A DNA stretch of 21,898 bases from JAFAZJ01 sp964437145 (GTDB lineage: Bacteria > Pseudomonadota > Alphaproteobacteria > Reyranellales > Reyranellaceae): positions 1 through 21,898 of the forward strand of contig CAYTFW010000110.1 of assembly GCA_964437145.1 (NCBI GenBank), written 5' to 3'. The notes under the pieces are model-generated. The model did no database searches and was not told the origin of the DNA. It saw only the letters and a list, made by a program, of their open reading frames with translations. The translations under genes were made by a program, and so were the position numbers. Shown piece by piece: positions 1-10,523 of the stretch. Position 1 is the stretch's first letter. Every line of letters starts with the position of its first letter.

Positions 1-1273
1 GCACCGGCTCGAGCTCGTCGATGATCTCCATCGCGCGCACCTTGGGCGCGCCCGACAGCGTGCCGGCGGGAAAGCCGGCGGCGAGCGCGTCGATCGCGTC
101 CAACCCTTCGCGAATCGTGCCCTCGACATGGCTGCTGATGTGCTGGACGTGGCTGTACTTCTCGATGGTGAATTGCTCGACGACCCGCACCGAGCCGATC
201 TTGGCGATGCGCCCGACATCGTTGCGCGCCAGGTCGATCAGCATCAGATGCTCGGCGCGCTCCTTGGGATCGGCCAGTAGCTCCTCGGCCAGGCGTTTGT
301 CTTCCTCGGGCGTGGCGCCGCGCGGCTTGGTGCCGGCGAGCGGGCGGATGGTGACGGTGTTGTCGCGCAGCCGCACCAGGATCTCGGGCGAGGATCCGAC
401 GATGGCGAAATCGCCGAAGTCGAAATGGATCAGGAACGGCGAGGGGTTGATGCGCCGCAGCGAGCGGTAGAGCGCCAGCGGCGGCAGCTCGAAGGGCAGC
501 GAGAAGCGCTGCGACGGCACGATCTGGAAGGCGTCGCCGGCGTGCACGTACTCCTTGCAGCGCTTGACCATGTCGAGGAAGGCCTGCTTCGACATGTTGG
601 CTTGCGGCGGCGGCAGCGCCTCGAGCTCGCGGCCGGTGTCGCGCCGCGGCAGGGTGCGCTCGAAATCGGCCATCGCATCGGCCAGGCGCTCGCGCGCGAG
701 ATCGTAGGCGCTCTCGGCGTCGACATCGGCGCGCGGCCAGACCGGCGTGATCACCGCCACCATGTCCTCGAGCCGGTCGAAGATGCAGATGATGGTCGGC
801 CGCATCATGATCGCTTCGGGCAGATTCAGCGGATCCGGATTCTTGTCCGGCAGGCGCTCCATCTGCCTGACCATGTCGTAGCCCAGGAAGCCGAACAGGC
901 CGGCGGCCATCGGCGGCAGGCTCGCCGGCATGTCGATCTGCGACTCGTTGATCAACGTGCGCAAGGTCTCCAGCGGCTTGCCGGGCAGGGGCTCGAAGGC
1001 GTGCGGCGCGGTGCGCGCCTTGCGGTTGACCTCGGCCTGGCCGCGAATGCAACGCCAGATCAGGTCGGGCTTGAAGCCGATGATCGAGTAGCGCCCACGG
1101 ACCGAGCCGCCCTCGACGGATTCCAGAAGGAACGAGAAGGGGCGGCCATCGGCCAGCTTGATGAAGGCGGAGACCGGTGTCTCGAGATCCGCGACGAGGC
1201 GGGACCACACCAGGCTGGGCTTGCCGGCGCGATAGGTGGCGGCGAAGGATTCGTAGGCGGGCTCGACGGTCAT
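1..1273 (-). CDS. trpE: Anthranilate synthase component I (partial, C-terminus off window)
   Basis: Makes anthranilate from chorismate using ammonia supplied by a TrpG-type subunit, the first committed step of tryptophan synthesis in the cytoplasm. I translated the minus strand from ATG at 1273-1271 and found an uninterrupted frame of about 424 codons to the window edge; the family is usually near 500 residues. The N-terminus has the typical LVADLETPVSAFIKL stretch. The chorismate-binding domain shows RPLAGTKPRG near residue 310 and LMLIDLARNDVGR near 345, both hallmarks of TrpE. The frame ends in the conserved AGTLSGAPKVRAMEII region. It lies 95 bp downstream of the ppiD-like gene on the same strand, so cotranscription is possible. 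No strong ribosome binding site precedes the ATG. PabB and other chorismate enzymes are relatives, but the N-terminal domain fits TrpE better. Confidence 0.93.
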   Translation of the reverse strand, partial: MTVEPAYESFAATYRAGKPSLVWSRLVADLETPVSAFIKLADGRPFSFLLESVEGGSVRGRYSIIGFKPDLIWRCIRGQAEVNRKARTAPHAFEPLPGKPLETLRTLINESQIDMPASLPPMAAGLFGFLGYDMVRQMERLPDKNPDPLNLPEAIMMRPTIICIFDRLEDMVAVITPVWPRADVDAESAYDLARERLADAMADFERTLPRRDTGRELEALPPPQANMSKQAFLDMVKRCKEYVHAGDAFQIVPSQRFSLPFELPPLALYRSLRRINPSPFLIHFDFGDFAIVGSSPEILVRLRDNTVTIRPLAGTKPRGATPEEDKRLAEELLADPKERAEHLMLIDLARNDVGRIAKIGSVRVVEQFTIEKYSHVQHISSHVEGTIREGLDAIDALAAGFPAGTLSGAPKVRAMEIIDELEPV

Positions 1274-1312
1274 GGCGGGATCTCGGGCGGGCGTGTCAGC
1301 GGATTGGTGAAA

Positions 1313-1343
1313 GCGGGGGACTCAGCCCCGCCATCGCCCGCTT
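1313..1343 (-). terminator. Possible terminator or attenuator hairpin between ppiD and trpE
   Basis: Read on the minus strand, a GC-rich hairpin (GCGGGG, seven-base loop, CCCCGC) is followed by only three T residues. A second arm, AAGCGGG at 1343-1337, can pair instead with the CCCGCTT of the same 3' arm (1317-1311), so two exclusive stems are possible. It starts about 25 bp after the ppiD stop. The short T run makes termination uncertain. Confidence 0.3.
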
Positions 1344-1368
1344 GGCACATGCCGCGAGAGACCGCCGT

Positions 1369-3306
1369 TCATTGCAGCACTTCACCCGAGCGGAAAACCG
1401 TCGCCAGCGCCTGGAGGTCGCGCACCACACCATAGCGCTTTTCCAGCAGCTGGACATAGGCGTCGCGCATCGACCGCGCCGTGACCGCGTCGAGATCCCT
1501 GTCCAGCCGCTGCAGCTCGGCGGCGTCCTTGGCCGGATCGGCGGCGACCACTTCCTTCAACCGCACGATGGTGGCGACACCGGTGGCCGGCACGACAACG
1601 GCCTCGCCCGGCTTCAGCTTGAAGAGCGCCGTGACCGCGGCCGATGTCAGGCCATTGGCTTCGTCGCGATCGCCGCGGCTCACCGGCTTGGACGTCTTCA
1701 CCGTCAGTCGGAGCGCCTGCGCTTGGGTGTTGAGGTCGGTCACCGCGCCCAGCTTGTCGACGATCGACTTAGCCTGCGTCTCGGCCGCCTTGCGCCGCTC
1801 TGCCTCGGTCCAGGCGACCACGACCTGCGCCTTGACGGCCTCCAGCGCCGGCGTGCTTGCCGGTGTCACCTTGTCGACGCGCACGGCATAGAACGCGCCG
1901 CTGCGCAGCTCCTTGACGCTGCTGGTCTTGCCCTCGGCCAAGCCCCAGCTGGTGGCCAGCATGTCGGCCGCCGCCTCGCCCGCGACCGCCGGCCGATTAC
2001 TGGCGTCGAAGCCGCGCTGGTCGACCGAGTCGACCTTGCGCAGCTTGAGCTTGGTGGCCTCGGCGGCGGCATCGATATTGTCGGCGCGCCCCAGCTCGCG
2101 GTCGAACTCGCCGACCAGGCGGCCCAGCACCTCGCTGGCCAGCTCCTTGCGTAGATCGGCCTCGATGCGCGACTTCAGCGATTCGAAGGAGGGGCTCTCG
2201 CCGGCCTCGATCTTGGCGACCCGCGCGACGTGCCAGCCCAGTGGCGACTTGACCGGCGGTACCGCGCCGGGTTCCTTGAGCGCGAAAATCGCCTTGGCGA
2301 GATCCGGCGGCAATTCGCGCGGCTCGACGCTGCCCAGACCGATCACCGAACCGTCACGCTGCAGGACTTCCTTGCTGGCGTCTTCCAGCGACTTGCCGGC
2401 AGCGACGGCGGCGGCGATCGCCTTGGCCTTGTCCTCTTCGGCGACGACGACCTGGTCGACCTCGCGCTTCTCCGGCCTGGCGTAGCGGGCCAGACGCTCG
2501 TCAAAGGCCTGCTTGAGCTGCTCCTCGGTGACGTTCACCAGTTCCAGGACGTCGGACTCCTCGACCATGACGAAGCTCAGCGAGCGCCTCTCCGCGATCT
2601 GGAACCGAGTCTTCACCGTCTCATAGAACGCCTTGAGCTGCTCGTCGGTCGGCTGCGGCGGGTCGGGCATGCGCGCGGCCTCGAGCGTCAGCGTTTCGGC
2701 GATGCGCTGTTCCCGGCGGTAGCGGAACAGCGCGTCGCGCAGCGGCGCGGGCACGTGTGTGCCCTCCATCATCACGCCGACAAGCTGGTTGGCGGCTATC
2801 TCGCGCCGCTTGTCCTGGAGGTACAACGCCTCGGGTATGCGGTTCTGCTGCAGGATGGCGCGGAACTGCGCCGGGCTGAACTTGCCATCGGCCTGGAAGA
2901 CCGGCTCGCGCTCGATCACGGCGCGCAATTGGGCGTCGGTGACGGTGATGCCGGCGTCGGCGATCGCCCGATCGAACAGCACCCGCTCCTCCAGGCTGCG
3001 CATCGCCTGGACATGAATGCCCATGGCGATCGCGGCCTCGTTGGTCAGCTGGCCGCGGAATTGCTGATTGAAGCGCTCATACTGGCGGCTGAACTCATCG
3101 CGCACTTCACGGCCCTTGATCTGGGTGCCACCGAAGTGGAAGGGGCCGGCCTGCACACCGCCGATCCGCGAGACCGTGGCGTCGGACCCGGCCATGCGCA
3201 ACGCGCTGCTGACGCCGGCGATATCGCTGAAGACGAAGGCCAGCAGCAGGATGCCCAACAGCAAGGCGAGCACGATCGAGGCGGCGATTTTGCGGAAACG
3301 GTTCAT
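1369..3306 (-). CDS. ppiD: PpiD/SurA-type periplasmic peptidyl-prolyl isomerase, membrane-anchored
   Basis: Predicted inner-membrane-anchored foldase that helps exported proteins fold in the periplasm. The 645-residue protein begins MNRFRK, followed by one hydrophobic segment at about residues 8-28 (a signal anchor), then a SurA-like N-terminal chaperone region. A parvulin-type rotamase domain covers roughly residues 270-365 (GLGSVEPRELPPDLAKAIF, then SPLGWHVARV), and a long helical C-terminal part follows. Length is close to the usual 620-640 for PpiD. A longer frame reaches 3399, but its first 31 residues are Arg/Pro/Ala-rich and precede the anchor, so I placed the start at 3306. The gene diverges from tpiA and reads toward trpE. 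The match is to the PpiD/SurA_N family; true PpiD function is inferred. Confidence 0.9.
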   Translation of the reverse strand: MNRFRKIAASIVLALLLGILLLAFVFSDIAGVSSALRMAGSDATVSRIGGVQAGPFHFGGTQIKGREVRDEFSRQYERFNQQFRGQLTNEAAIAMGIHVQAMRSLEERVLFDRAIADAGITVTDAQLRAVIEREPVFQADGKFSPAQFRAILQQNRIPEALYLQDKRREIAANQLVGVMMEGTHVPAPLRDALFRYRREQRIAETLTLEAARMPDPPQPTDEQLKAFYETVKTRFQIAERRSLSFVMVEESDVLELVNVTEEQLKQAFDERLARYARPEKREVDQVVVAEEDKAKAIAAAVAAGKSLEDASKEVLQRDGSVIGLGSVEPRELPPDLAKAIFALKEPGAVPPVKSPLGWHVARVAKIEAGESPSFESLKSRIEADLRKELASEVLGRLVGEFDRELGRADNIDAAAEATKLKLRKVDSVDQRGFDASNRPAVAGEAAADMLATSWGLAEGKTSSVKELRSGAFYAVRVDKVTPASTPALEAVKAQVVVAWTEAERRKAAETQAKSIVDKLGAVTDLNTQAQALRLTVKTSKPVSRGDRDEANGLTSAAVTALFKLKPGEAVVVPATGVATIVRLKEVVAADPAKDAAELQRLDRDLDAVTARSMRDAYVQLLEKRYGVVRDLQALATVFRSGEVLQ

Positions 3307-3320
3307 CAGCGGGTCCGGAG

Positions 3321-3336
3321 GCGCCCCGGGGGGCGC
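3321..3336. repeat. Perfect GC palindrome in the ppiD leader
   Basis: GCGCCCC-GG-GGGGCGC forms seven perfect pairs about 15 bp upstream of the ppiD start, within the 155-bp divergent ppiD/tpiA interval. It could be an operator or a leader hairpin, or simply chance in GC-rich DNA. I see no convincing -35/-10 pair in this interval for either gene. Confidence 0.3.
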
Positions 3337-3461
3337 GGGAGGCGCATCCCTACCACCGGCCCGCCGCGCGCGGCAACGGCCAAACCCGCGCCGGATCAAG
3401 GCGTTCGCGGGACGGGCGGTGACATGTTAGAGAGCCGCGAACCGACCGGAGAGCCGATGCC

Positions 3462-4202
<741 letters not shown>

Positions 4203-4296
4203 CTCGCCGCGGGCGCTGGCGCTATCCCGGCAAACCGACTAGAACACCGGCCGATTCGCAGTTCGGGCCGCCCTGCGGCCTCAGGGAAAAGTCTCG

Positions 4297-4662
4297 ATGC
4301 AAGCCATCCAGAATGTCGTGCTGGCGATCCATGCCCTGATCGCCCTGGGGCTGGTCGTGGTCGTGCTGCTTCAACGCAGCGAGGGCGGCGGGCTGGGCAT
4401 GGGCCGTTCGTCCGACGGCATGATGAGCGTGCGCGGTCAGGCCAATCTGCTGACCCGCACCACGGCGATCCTCGCCGCCGTTTTCTTCGCAACCAGCATC
4501 GCCTTGGCGGTTTTCGCAGGTTCGGCCAACAAGCCGACTCCGGTGATTCCGACCGGCCCGACCGCGCCAGTGGCGCCCGGTGCCACCCCGACCCCTGGCG
4601 CCACGCCGGCACCAACGACCCCGCCCGCTGCGCCGGGCGCGCCGGCGGCGCCGACCCGGTAG
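4297..4662 (+). CDS. secG: Preprotein translocase subunit SecG
   Basis: Small inner-membrane subunit of the SecYEG channel that assists SecA-driven protein export. The 121-residue product has the SecG layout: a first hydrophobic helix at about 4-25, a Gly-rich loop with LLQRSEGGGLGMG, and a second helix at about 52-73. A 46-residue Pro/Ala/Thr tail follows. Long low-complexity tails of this kind are common in alphaproteobacterial SecG and of unknown need. The gene lies 94 bp after tpiA and is closed by a strong intrinsic terminator, so tpiA and secG probably share a transcript. Confidence 0.95.
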   Translation: MQAIQNVVLAIHALIALGLVVVVLLQRSEGGGLGMGRSSDGMMSVRGQANLLTRTTAILAAVFFATSIALAVFAGSANKPTPVIPTGPTAPVAPGATPTPGATPAPTTPPAAPGAPAAPTR

Positions 4663-4684
4663 GGCCGGTGGTTCCGCCTTGCAG

Positions 4685-4713
4685 GGGCGAACGCCCGGGC
4701 GTTCGCCCTTTTT
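4685..4713 (+). terminator. Rho-independent terminator after secG
   Basis: Perfect 12-bp inverted repeat (GGGCGAACGCCC at 4685-4696, GGGCGTTCGCCC at 4697-4708) directly followed by TTTTT. It starts 22 bp after the secG stop and should end the tpiA-secG transcript. This implies that pyrG has its own promoter in 4714-4806. Confidence 0.88.
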
Positions 4714-4806
4714 CGTTGCGCAACGACGTGCTGATGGCGGTTTTTTCCACACCGGCACAACGTCCGCCTTGGCGGTGACCCCCTATCAGTAGTAGGTAAG
4801 AGGTCC

Positions 4807-6435
4807 ATGACGCGCTTTATCTTTATTACGGGCGGCGTGGTGTCTTCCTTGGGGAAGGGACTATCGTCAGCCGCCCTCGGCGCGTTGTTGCAGGCACGGG
4901 GCTACGGGGTCCGCCTGCGCAAGCTCGATCCCTACCTGAACGTCGACCCGGGCACGATGAGCCCGACCCAGCACGGCGAGGTCTTCGTCACCGACGACGG
5001 CGCCGAGACCGACCTCGACCTGGGTCACTACGAGCGCTTCACCGGGGTCGACGCCAAGCAGACCGACAATATCACCACAGGCCGCATCTACTCCGAGGTG
5101 ATCAAGCGCGAGCGCCGCGGCGACTATCTGGGCGCCACCATCCAGGTGATCCCGCACGTCACCGACGCCATCAAGGAGTTCATCCTCGCCGACCCGGGAG
5201 AAGCGGATTTCGTGCTGGTCGAGATCGGCGGCACGGTGGGCGACATCGAGGGCTTGCCGTTCCTCGAGGCGATCCGTCAGTTGCGCAACGAGCTGGGCGA
5301 GGAGCGCACAATGTTCGTGCACCTCACCCTGCTGCCCTGGGTGCCGACCGCGGGCGAACTGAAGACCAAGCCGACGCAGCACTCGGTGAAGGAGCTGCTG
5401 AGCGTCGGTATCCAGCCCGACCTGCTGCTCTGCCGCAGCGACCGCGCGATCCCGCCCAATGAGCGCAAGAAGATCGCCCTGTTCTGCAACGTGCGGCCGG
5501 AGCGTGTGATCGAGGCGCTCGACGCCGACACGATCTACCAGGTGCCGATCGCCTATCACGATCAGGGCTACGACCGCGAAGTCTGCCGCTACTTCGACCT
5601 GCCGATCGCCGAGGAGCCGTCGCTCGCCAAATGGCGCGGCATCGTGCGCACGGTGCGGGAGCCGGAAGGGCAGGTGAGCATCGCCGTGGTCGGCAAGTAC
5701 ACCGGCCTGCTCGACGCCTACAAATCGCTGTCCGAGGCGCTGACCCATGGTGGGCTCGCCAACAAGGTGAAGGTCAAGCTGGAGTGGATCGACTCCGAGA
5801 TCTTCGAGCGCGAGGACGCCGTCGTGCATCTGGAGAACGTGCACGGCATCCTGGTGCCCGGCGGCTTCGGCGAGCGCGGCTCGGAGGGCAAGATCCAGGC
5901 GGCGCGCTTCGCGCGCGAGCGGCGCGTGCCGTATTTCGGCATCTGCTTCGGCATGCAGATGGCGGTGATCGAGGCGACCCGCAATCTGGTGGGTATCAAG
6001 GACGCCGGCTCGACCGAGTTCGGCCCGACGTCCGAGCCGGTGGTCGGGCTGCTGACCGAGTGGCTGAAGGGCAACGAGATCGAGCGACGTAACTACGGCA
6101 GCGACATGGGCGGCACGATGCGGCTGGGCGCCTATGTCGCCCACCTCGATCCCGCCAGCCAGATCGCGCGCATCTATGGCTCCGACCGCATCAGCGAGCG
6201 CCATCGCCACCGCTACGAGGTCAACACCGACTACAAGGCGCGGCTGGAGAAGGCGGGCATGAAGTTCGCCGGCATGTCGCCCGACGGCGTGCTGCCGGAG
6301 ACCATCGAGATCCCCGGCCATCCGTGGTTCATCGGCGTGCAGTACCATCCAGAACTGAAATCGCGCCCGTTACAGCCGCACCCGCTGTTCCGGTCGTTCA
6401 TCGAGGCGGCGAAGACGCAGAGTCGGCTCGTATAG
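4807..6435 (+). CDS. pyrG: CTP synthase (glutamine-hydrolysing)
   Basis: Converts UTP to CTP using ATP and ammonia from glutamine. The 542 residues are the normal length. The N-terminal amidoligase domain has the P-loop-like GGVVSSLGKGLSS at 9-21 and the conserved LDPYLNVDPGTMSP. The C-terminal class I glutamine amidotransferase domain has the triad Cys380 (GICFGMQ), His514 and Glu516 (QYHPE). ATG at 4807 follows AAGAGG with a short spacing of three to four bases. It lies beyond the secG terminator, and the next gene begins 17 bp after its stop. The 93-bp leader contains short palindromes (GTTGCGCAAC, CCGCC-TT-GGCGG) but no recognised attenuator. Confidence 0.98.
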   Translation: MTRFIFITGGVVSSLGKGLSSAALGALLQARGYGVRLRKLDPYLNVDPGTMSPTQHGEVFVTDDGAETDLDLGHYERFTGVDAKQTDNITTGRIYSEVIKRERRGDYLGATIQVIPHVTDAIKEFILADPGEADFVLVEIGGTVGDIEGLPFLEAIRQLRNELGEERTMFVHLTLLPWVPTAGELKTKPTQHSVKELLSVGIQPDLLLCRSDRAIPPNERKKIALFCNVRPERVIEALDADTIYQVPIAYHDQGYDREVCRYFDLPIAEEPSLAKWRGIVRTVREPEGQVSIAVVGKYTGLLDAYKSLSEALTHGGLANKVKVKLEWIDSEIFEREDAVVHLENVHGILVPGGFGERGSEGKIQAARFARERRVPYFGICFGMQMAVIEATRNLVGIKDAGSTEFGPTSEPVVGLLTEWLKGNEIERRNYGSDMGGTMRLGAYVAHLDPASQIARIYGSDRISERHRHRYEVNTDYKARLEKAGMKFAGMSPDGVLPETIEIPGHPWFIGVQYHPELKSRPLQPHPLFRSFIEAAKTQSRLV

Positions 6436-6452
6436 AGTAGTGGAGGCGCGAC

Positions 6453-7133
6453 TTGCCCAACTTCAACGTCGGCTTCGTGATCTTTCCCCATCTGACCCAG
6501 CTCGACTTCACCGGTCCGCTGCAGGTGCTGTCGCGTCTGCCCAACGCCGCTGTCCATATCGCGTCGAAATCGGTCGCACCGGTGCCGAGCGACTGCGGGC
6601 TCGGCCTGGTGCCGACCCACGCCTTTGCCGACTGCCCGCGGTTCGACCTGATCTGTGTGCCCGGCGGCGCGCAGGGTGTGGTCGACGCCATGGGCGATCG
6701 GGAGACCGTCGATTTCGTGCGCCAACAAGCGAGCGGCGCCACGTACGTCACCTCGGTCTGCACCGGTGCGTTCATTCTCGGTGCGGCGGGGCTACTGAAA
6801 GGCAAGCGGGCGACGACCCACTGGGCTTTCACGGATCTCCTGCCGATGGTCGGCGCGATCCATGAGAAAGCCCGCGTGGTGAAGGACGGCAACGTCATCA
6901 CCGCTGGCGGCGTCACATCGGGGATCGATTTCGCGCTGGGTGTCGTGGCCGACATCGCCGGCGAGGCGGCGGCGCACGCGATCCAGCTCGGCATCGAATA
7001 CGATCCCGCGCCGCCGTTCAGTGCCGGCCATCCCGACCAAGCCCCGGGTAGCGTGACTGCGGCCGTGTCAGACCGCTATAGCCGCGTGCACTCAGTCTAC
7101 CGCACCAGCCTCGAACGGATGGCCGCGGCCTGA
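6453..7133 (+). CDS. DJ-1/PfpI family protein, isonitrile hydratase-like
   Basis: 226-residue class I glutamine amidotransferase-like protein of the DJ-1/PfpI superfamily. The order FVIFPHLTQLDFTGPLQVL, then SVCTGAFILGAAGLLKGKRA, then THWA closely follows isonitrile hydratase InhA of Pseudomonas, whose essential cysteine lies at the equivalent place; here it is Cys103 in the nucleophile elbow SVCTG. The predicted reaction is hydration of isonitriles to N-substituted formamides, but other members are regulators or glyoxalases, so substrate is inferred. The start is TTG at 6453, supported by TGGAGG six bases upstream and by family N-terminal length. It follows pyrG by 17 bp and probably shares its transcript. 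It ends only 12 bp from the convergent MAPEG gene. Confidence 0.85.
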   Translation: MPNFNVGFVIFPHLTQLDFTGPLQVLSRLPNAAVHIASKSVAPVPSDCGLGLVPTHAFADCPRFDLICVPGGAQGVVDAMGDRETVDFVRQQASGATYVTSVCTGAFILGAAGLLKGKRATTHWAFTDLLPMVGAIHEKARVVKDGNVITAGGVTSGIDFALGVVADIAGEAAAHAIQLGIEYDPAPPFSAGHPDQAPGSVTAAVSDRYSRVHSVYRTSLERMAAA

Positions 7134-7145
7134 TCCTGACTACGG

Positions 7146-7613
7146 TCACACGCGCAGCGCGGCGATCAGCGTCCAGCCGGTGATGGCGATCAGGATCAGC
7201 GAGCCGATCGTCCAGAGCGTCGCGCGCGTGTCGTGCGTCTGCGCGGTGAAGTACGCCGCGAAGTGCAGCAGACGCGACACGACATAGCCGTAAAGCAGCA
7301 ACTGCGCCCAGAGCAGCGATGGGCTGGTAAAGACGAACAGCAGACCTGCGACGAGGAAGAACGGCAGGTTCTCCAGATCGTTCATCTGGATACGGCGGAT
7401 GCGCTCGACGCGCTCGTTGGGCAGCAGCTGCTTGGGGTCGGGGTTGGGGTTGAGCGGCGTCTTGCGCAAATCCTCGGGCGAACGGTAGCCGCCCTTTTCC
7501 TGCATCATGCGCAGGACGGTGAGCCAGGACATCGCAACCGCCTTGAGAATCATGATTGTGGCGGCGATGACGTAGGTCGCGAAGACCGGGTTCTGCAGGC
7601 CAAGCTTGTCCAA
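7146..7613 (-). CDS. MAPEG family membrane protein (microsomal GST-like)
   Basis: 155-residue integral membrane protein with about four hydrophobic helices (near 9-32, 83-100, 102-124 and 131-152). The signature RVERIRRIQMNDLEN at 68-82 matches the conserved region of microsomal glutathione S-transferase 1 and other MAPEG proteins. A role in glutathione conjugation or peroxide detoxification is possible but not shown. The start is TTG at 7613: an in-frame TGA lies two codons upstream, and a GGGGGGA sequence sits about six bases before it. The preceding LLM gene stops at 7617, so the two genes are only three bases apart and likely translationally coupled. ATG at 7620 opens a different frame that does not encode the protein. 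Confidence 0.85.
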   Translation of the reverse strand: MDKLGLQNPVFATYVIAATIMILKAVAMSWLTVLRMMQEKGGYRSPEDLRKTPLNPNPDPKQLLPNERVERIRRIQMNDLENLPFFLVAGLLFVFTSPSLLWAQLLLYGYVVSRLLHFAAYFTAQTHDTRATLWTIGSLILIAITGWTLIAALRV

Positions 7614-7616
7614 GGT

Positions 7617-8675
7617 TCATCCCCCCATTTTCTGCCGCACCAGCGGCATCACCTGTTTGGTGACGCGTTCCACTTCCTCGACCGCGTGCTTCAGCGGCAT
7701 GCCCGGCATCTTGGGATGGAACAGCAGGACGTCGAGATTCATCTTGCGCTGCCAGTCGACGATCGAGCTCGCGACCTCCTCGGGCGTGCCGACGAACCAG
7801 CGGTCGCGCATATAGGCTTCGGACATGAAGTAGGGATTGTCGCTGGTCAGCGGCTTGCGTTCGCCGGTCGCCGGATCGCGGTAGGTCATGCCGGTGCGCT
7901 CCGGCGCGTACTGAACGCGGTAGGTGTGATCGAGATAGATCTGGTGGCGGGCGATGGCCTCCTGCGCGGAATCGCCGACCAGGATCTCGCGCGACAGTGC
8001 GTGCGGCAGGCGGGGTGCGCCATGGCGCTGCGCCTCCTGGTCGAAGGACTCGAACTGCCGCGCGGTGTGGGCGAGCTCGGTCAGCGGCGCGATCATCAGG
8101 CCGGCATGGTGGCGCACGGCACGGGCGCGCGAGACCGGCGCGGCGGCGCCGATCCATAGCGGTGGGCGGCCGGGACGGATCGGGGCTGGGCGGAGCAGGC
8201 CGTTCTTCGTCCGGTAGATCGAGCCCTCGTAGTCGAAGCGCTCGCCGGTCCAGGCCAGGCGCAGGATATCGAGGCTCTCCTCGAAGGTGCGCGTGCGGGT
8301 GCCGTAGTTCAGGCCGTAGGCCTCGAACTCGGCGCGGCGATAGCCCTGGCCGAAGCCGATCTGCACGCGGCCGCCGGAGATGTTGTCGAGCACCGACAGA
8401 TCCTCCGCCAAACGCAGCGGGTGGCCGTAGAGCGGCGAGATGGCGATGCCCTGGCCGATACGGCAATTCGGCGCCGCGGCCGCCAGCGCGGCGCCGGCGA
8501 CGACGGGCGAGGGGCAGTAGCCATCCTCCTCGCCGTGATGCTCGCTGACCCAGATGTCGTCGATGCCCAGCCGATCGGCCTCGGCGGCCATCGCCAGGCC
8601 GTCGCGATAGGCTCTCTCCCATGTCTCGCCGAGATCAGCGCGGCATTGGAAGCTCAGCATGATGCCCAGGCGCAT
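7617..8675 (-). CDS. LLM class flavin-dependent oxidoreductase (luciferase-like monooxygenase)
   Basis: 352-residue TIM-barrel protein of the bacterial luciferase-like family, which uses reduced flavin (FMN or F420) to oxidise a small organic substrate. Family features include DDIWVSEHHGEEDGY near 38-52, a central NISGGRVQIGFGQGY segment, and the late VGTPEEVASSIVDW segment typical of the C-terminus. The substrate cannot be told. I placed the start at ATG 8675 (MRLGIMLSFQ), which begins the first beta strand and has AGGGGA upstream. A frame to 8753 adds 26 residues without family character and would run into the eno promoter region. It diverges from eno and reads into the MAPEG gene. Confidence 0.9.
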   Translation of the reverse strand: MRLGIMLSFQCRADLGETWERAYRDGLAMAAEADRLGIDDIWVSEHHGEEDGYCPSPVVAGAALAAAAPNCRIGQGIAISPLYGHPLRLAEDLSVLDNISGGRVQIGFGQGYRRAEFEAYGLNYGTRTRTFEESLDILRLAWTGERFDYEGSIYRTKNGLLRPAPIRPGRPPLWIGAAAPVSRARAVRHHAGLMIAPLTELAHTARQFESFDQEAQRHGAPRLPHALSREILVGDSAQEAIARHQIYLDHTYRVQYAPERTGMTYRDPATGERKPLTSDNPYFMSEAYMRDRWFVGTPEEVASSIVDWQRKMNLDVLLFHPKMPGMPLKHAVEEVERVTKQVMPLVRQKMGG

Positions 8676-8713
8676 GGTGCGATTCCCCTGTCTTTGGCGG
8701 CAGCATAACATCG

Positions 8714-8742
8714 TTGGCGAAGCTGCCGTGCGCACGCTACAA
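8714..8742 (+). promoter_or_regulatory. Candidate eno promoter
   Basis: TTGGCG (8714-8719), a 17-bp spacer and CTACAA (8737-8742, within GCTACAAG) resemble alphaproteobacterial housekeeping promoters. The -10 lies about 31 bp before the eno ATG, in the 98-bp interval between the divergent LLM and eno genes. Called by eye only. Confidence 0.4.
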
Positions 8743-8773
8743 GGCGCGCGCAATCCGTCTGAAGGACCATGGG

Positions 8774-10057
<1,284 letters not shown>

Positions 10058-10523
10058 CGCACCGCGCCGCGCGTCCCCGCGAGCGCGCCCGGCTTCAATT
10101 CCAGCGCCATGAACGCCGCGCCGGAGAACGGCGCGGTGAGCTTGGCCGCCAACGCGGCCGAGAAGCCGAAGCGCGGGTAGTAGTCGGGGTGGCCGAGCAC
10201 GATCACCGCCTCGTAGCCACGATCCTTCAGGATGCCGAGGCCCGTGCGAACGAGCCGCGAGCCGATCCCGGTCCGCTGTCGGGCCGGCTCGACCGCCATC
10301 GGCGCCAGGGCGACGGCGCGAGCCGCGCGTCCATCGACCATGACGTCGAGATCGCTGAACAGGATGTGGCCGACGACCGCGCCAGCCTCGCGTTCGACCA
10401 GTGACAGCGCGACCTGCCCGTCGCGGCGCAGACGGTCGATGATCGCGACCTCTTGCTCACCGCCAAAAGCCGCGCGGTTCAGCGTGGCGATCGCCTCGAT
10501 GTCCTCGGACGTTTCCTCGCCGA

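Noticed and set aside
1271..1351. Possible trp leader peptide upstream of trpE
   Set aside because: The short frame starting at the minus-strand ATG near 1351 has no Trp codon.
4867..6348. Minus-strand open frame of 493 codons opposite pyrG
   Set aside because: Antisense shadow of a highly conserved gene. The same applies to 15788-16984 and 17222-18676 opposite pdhA and pdhB.
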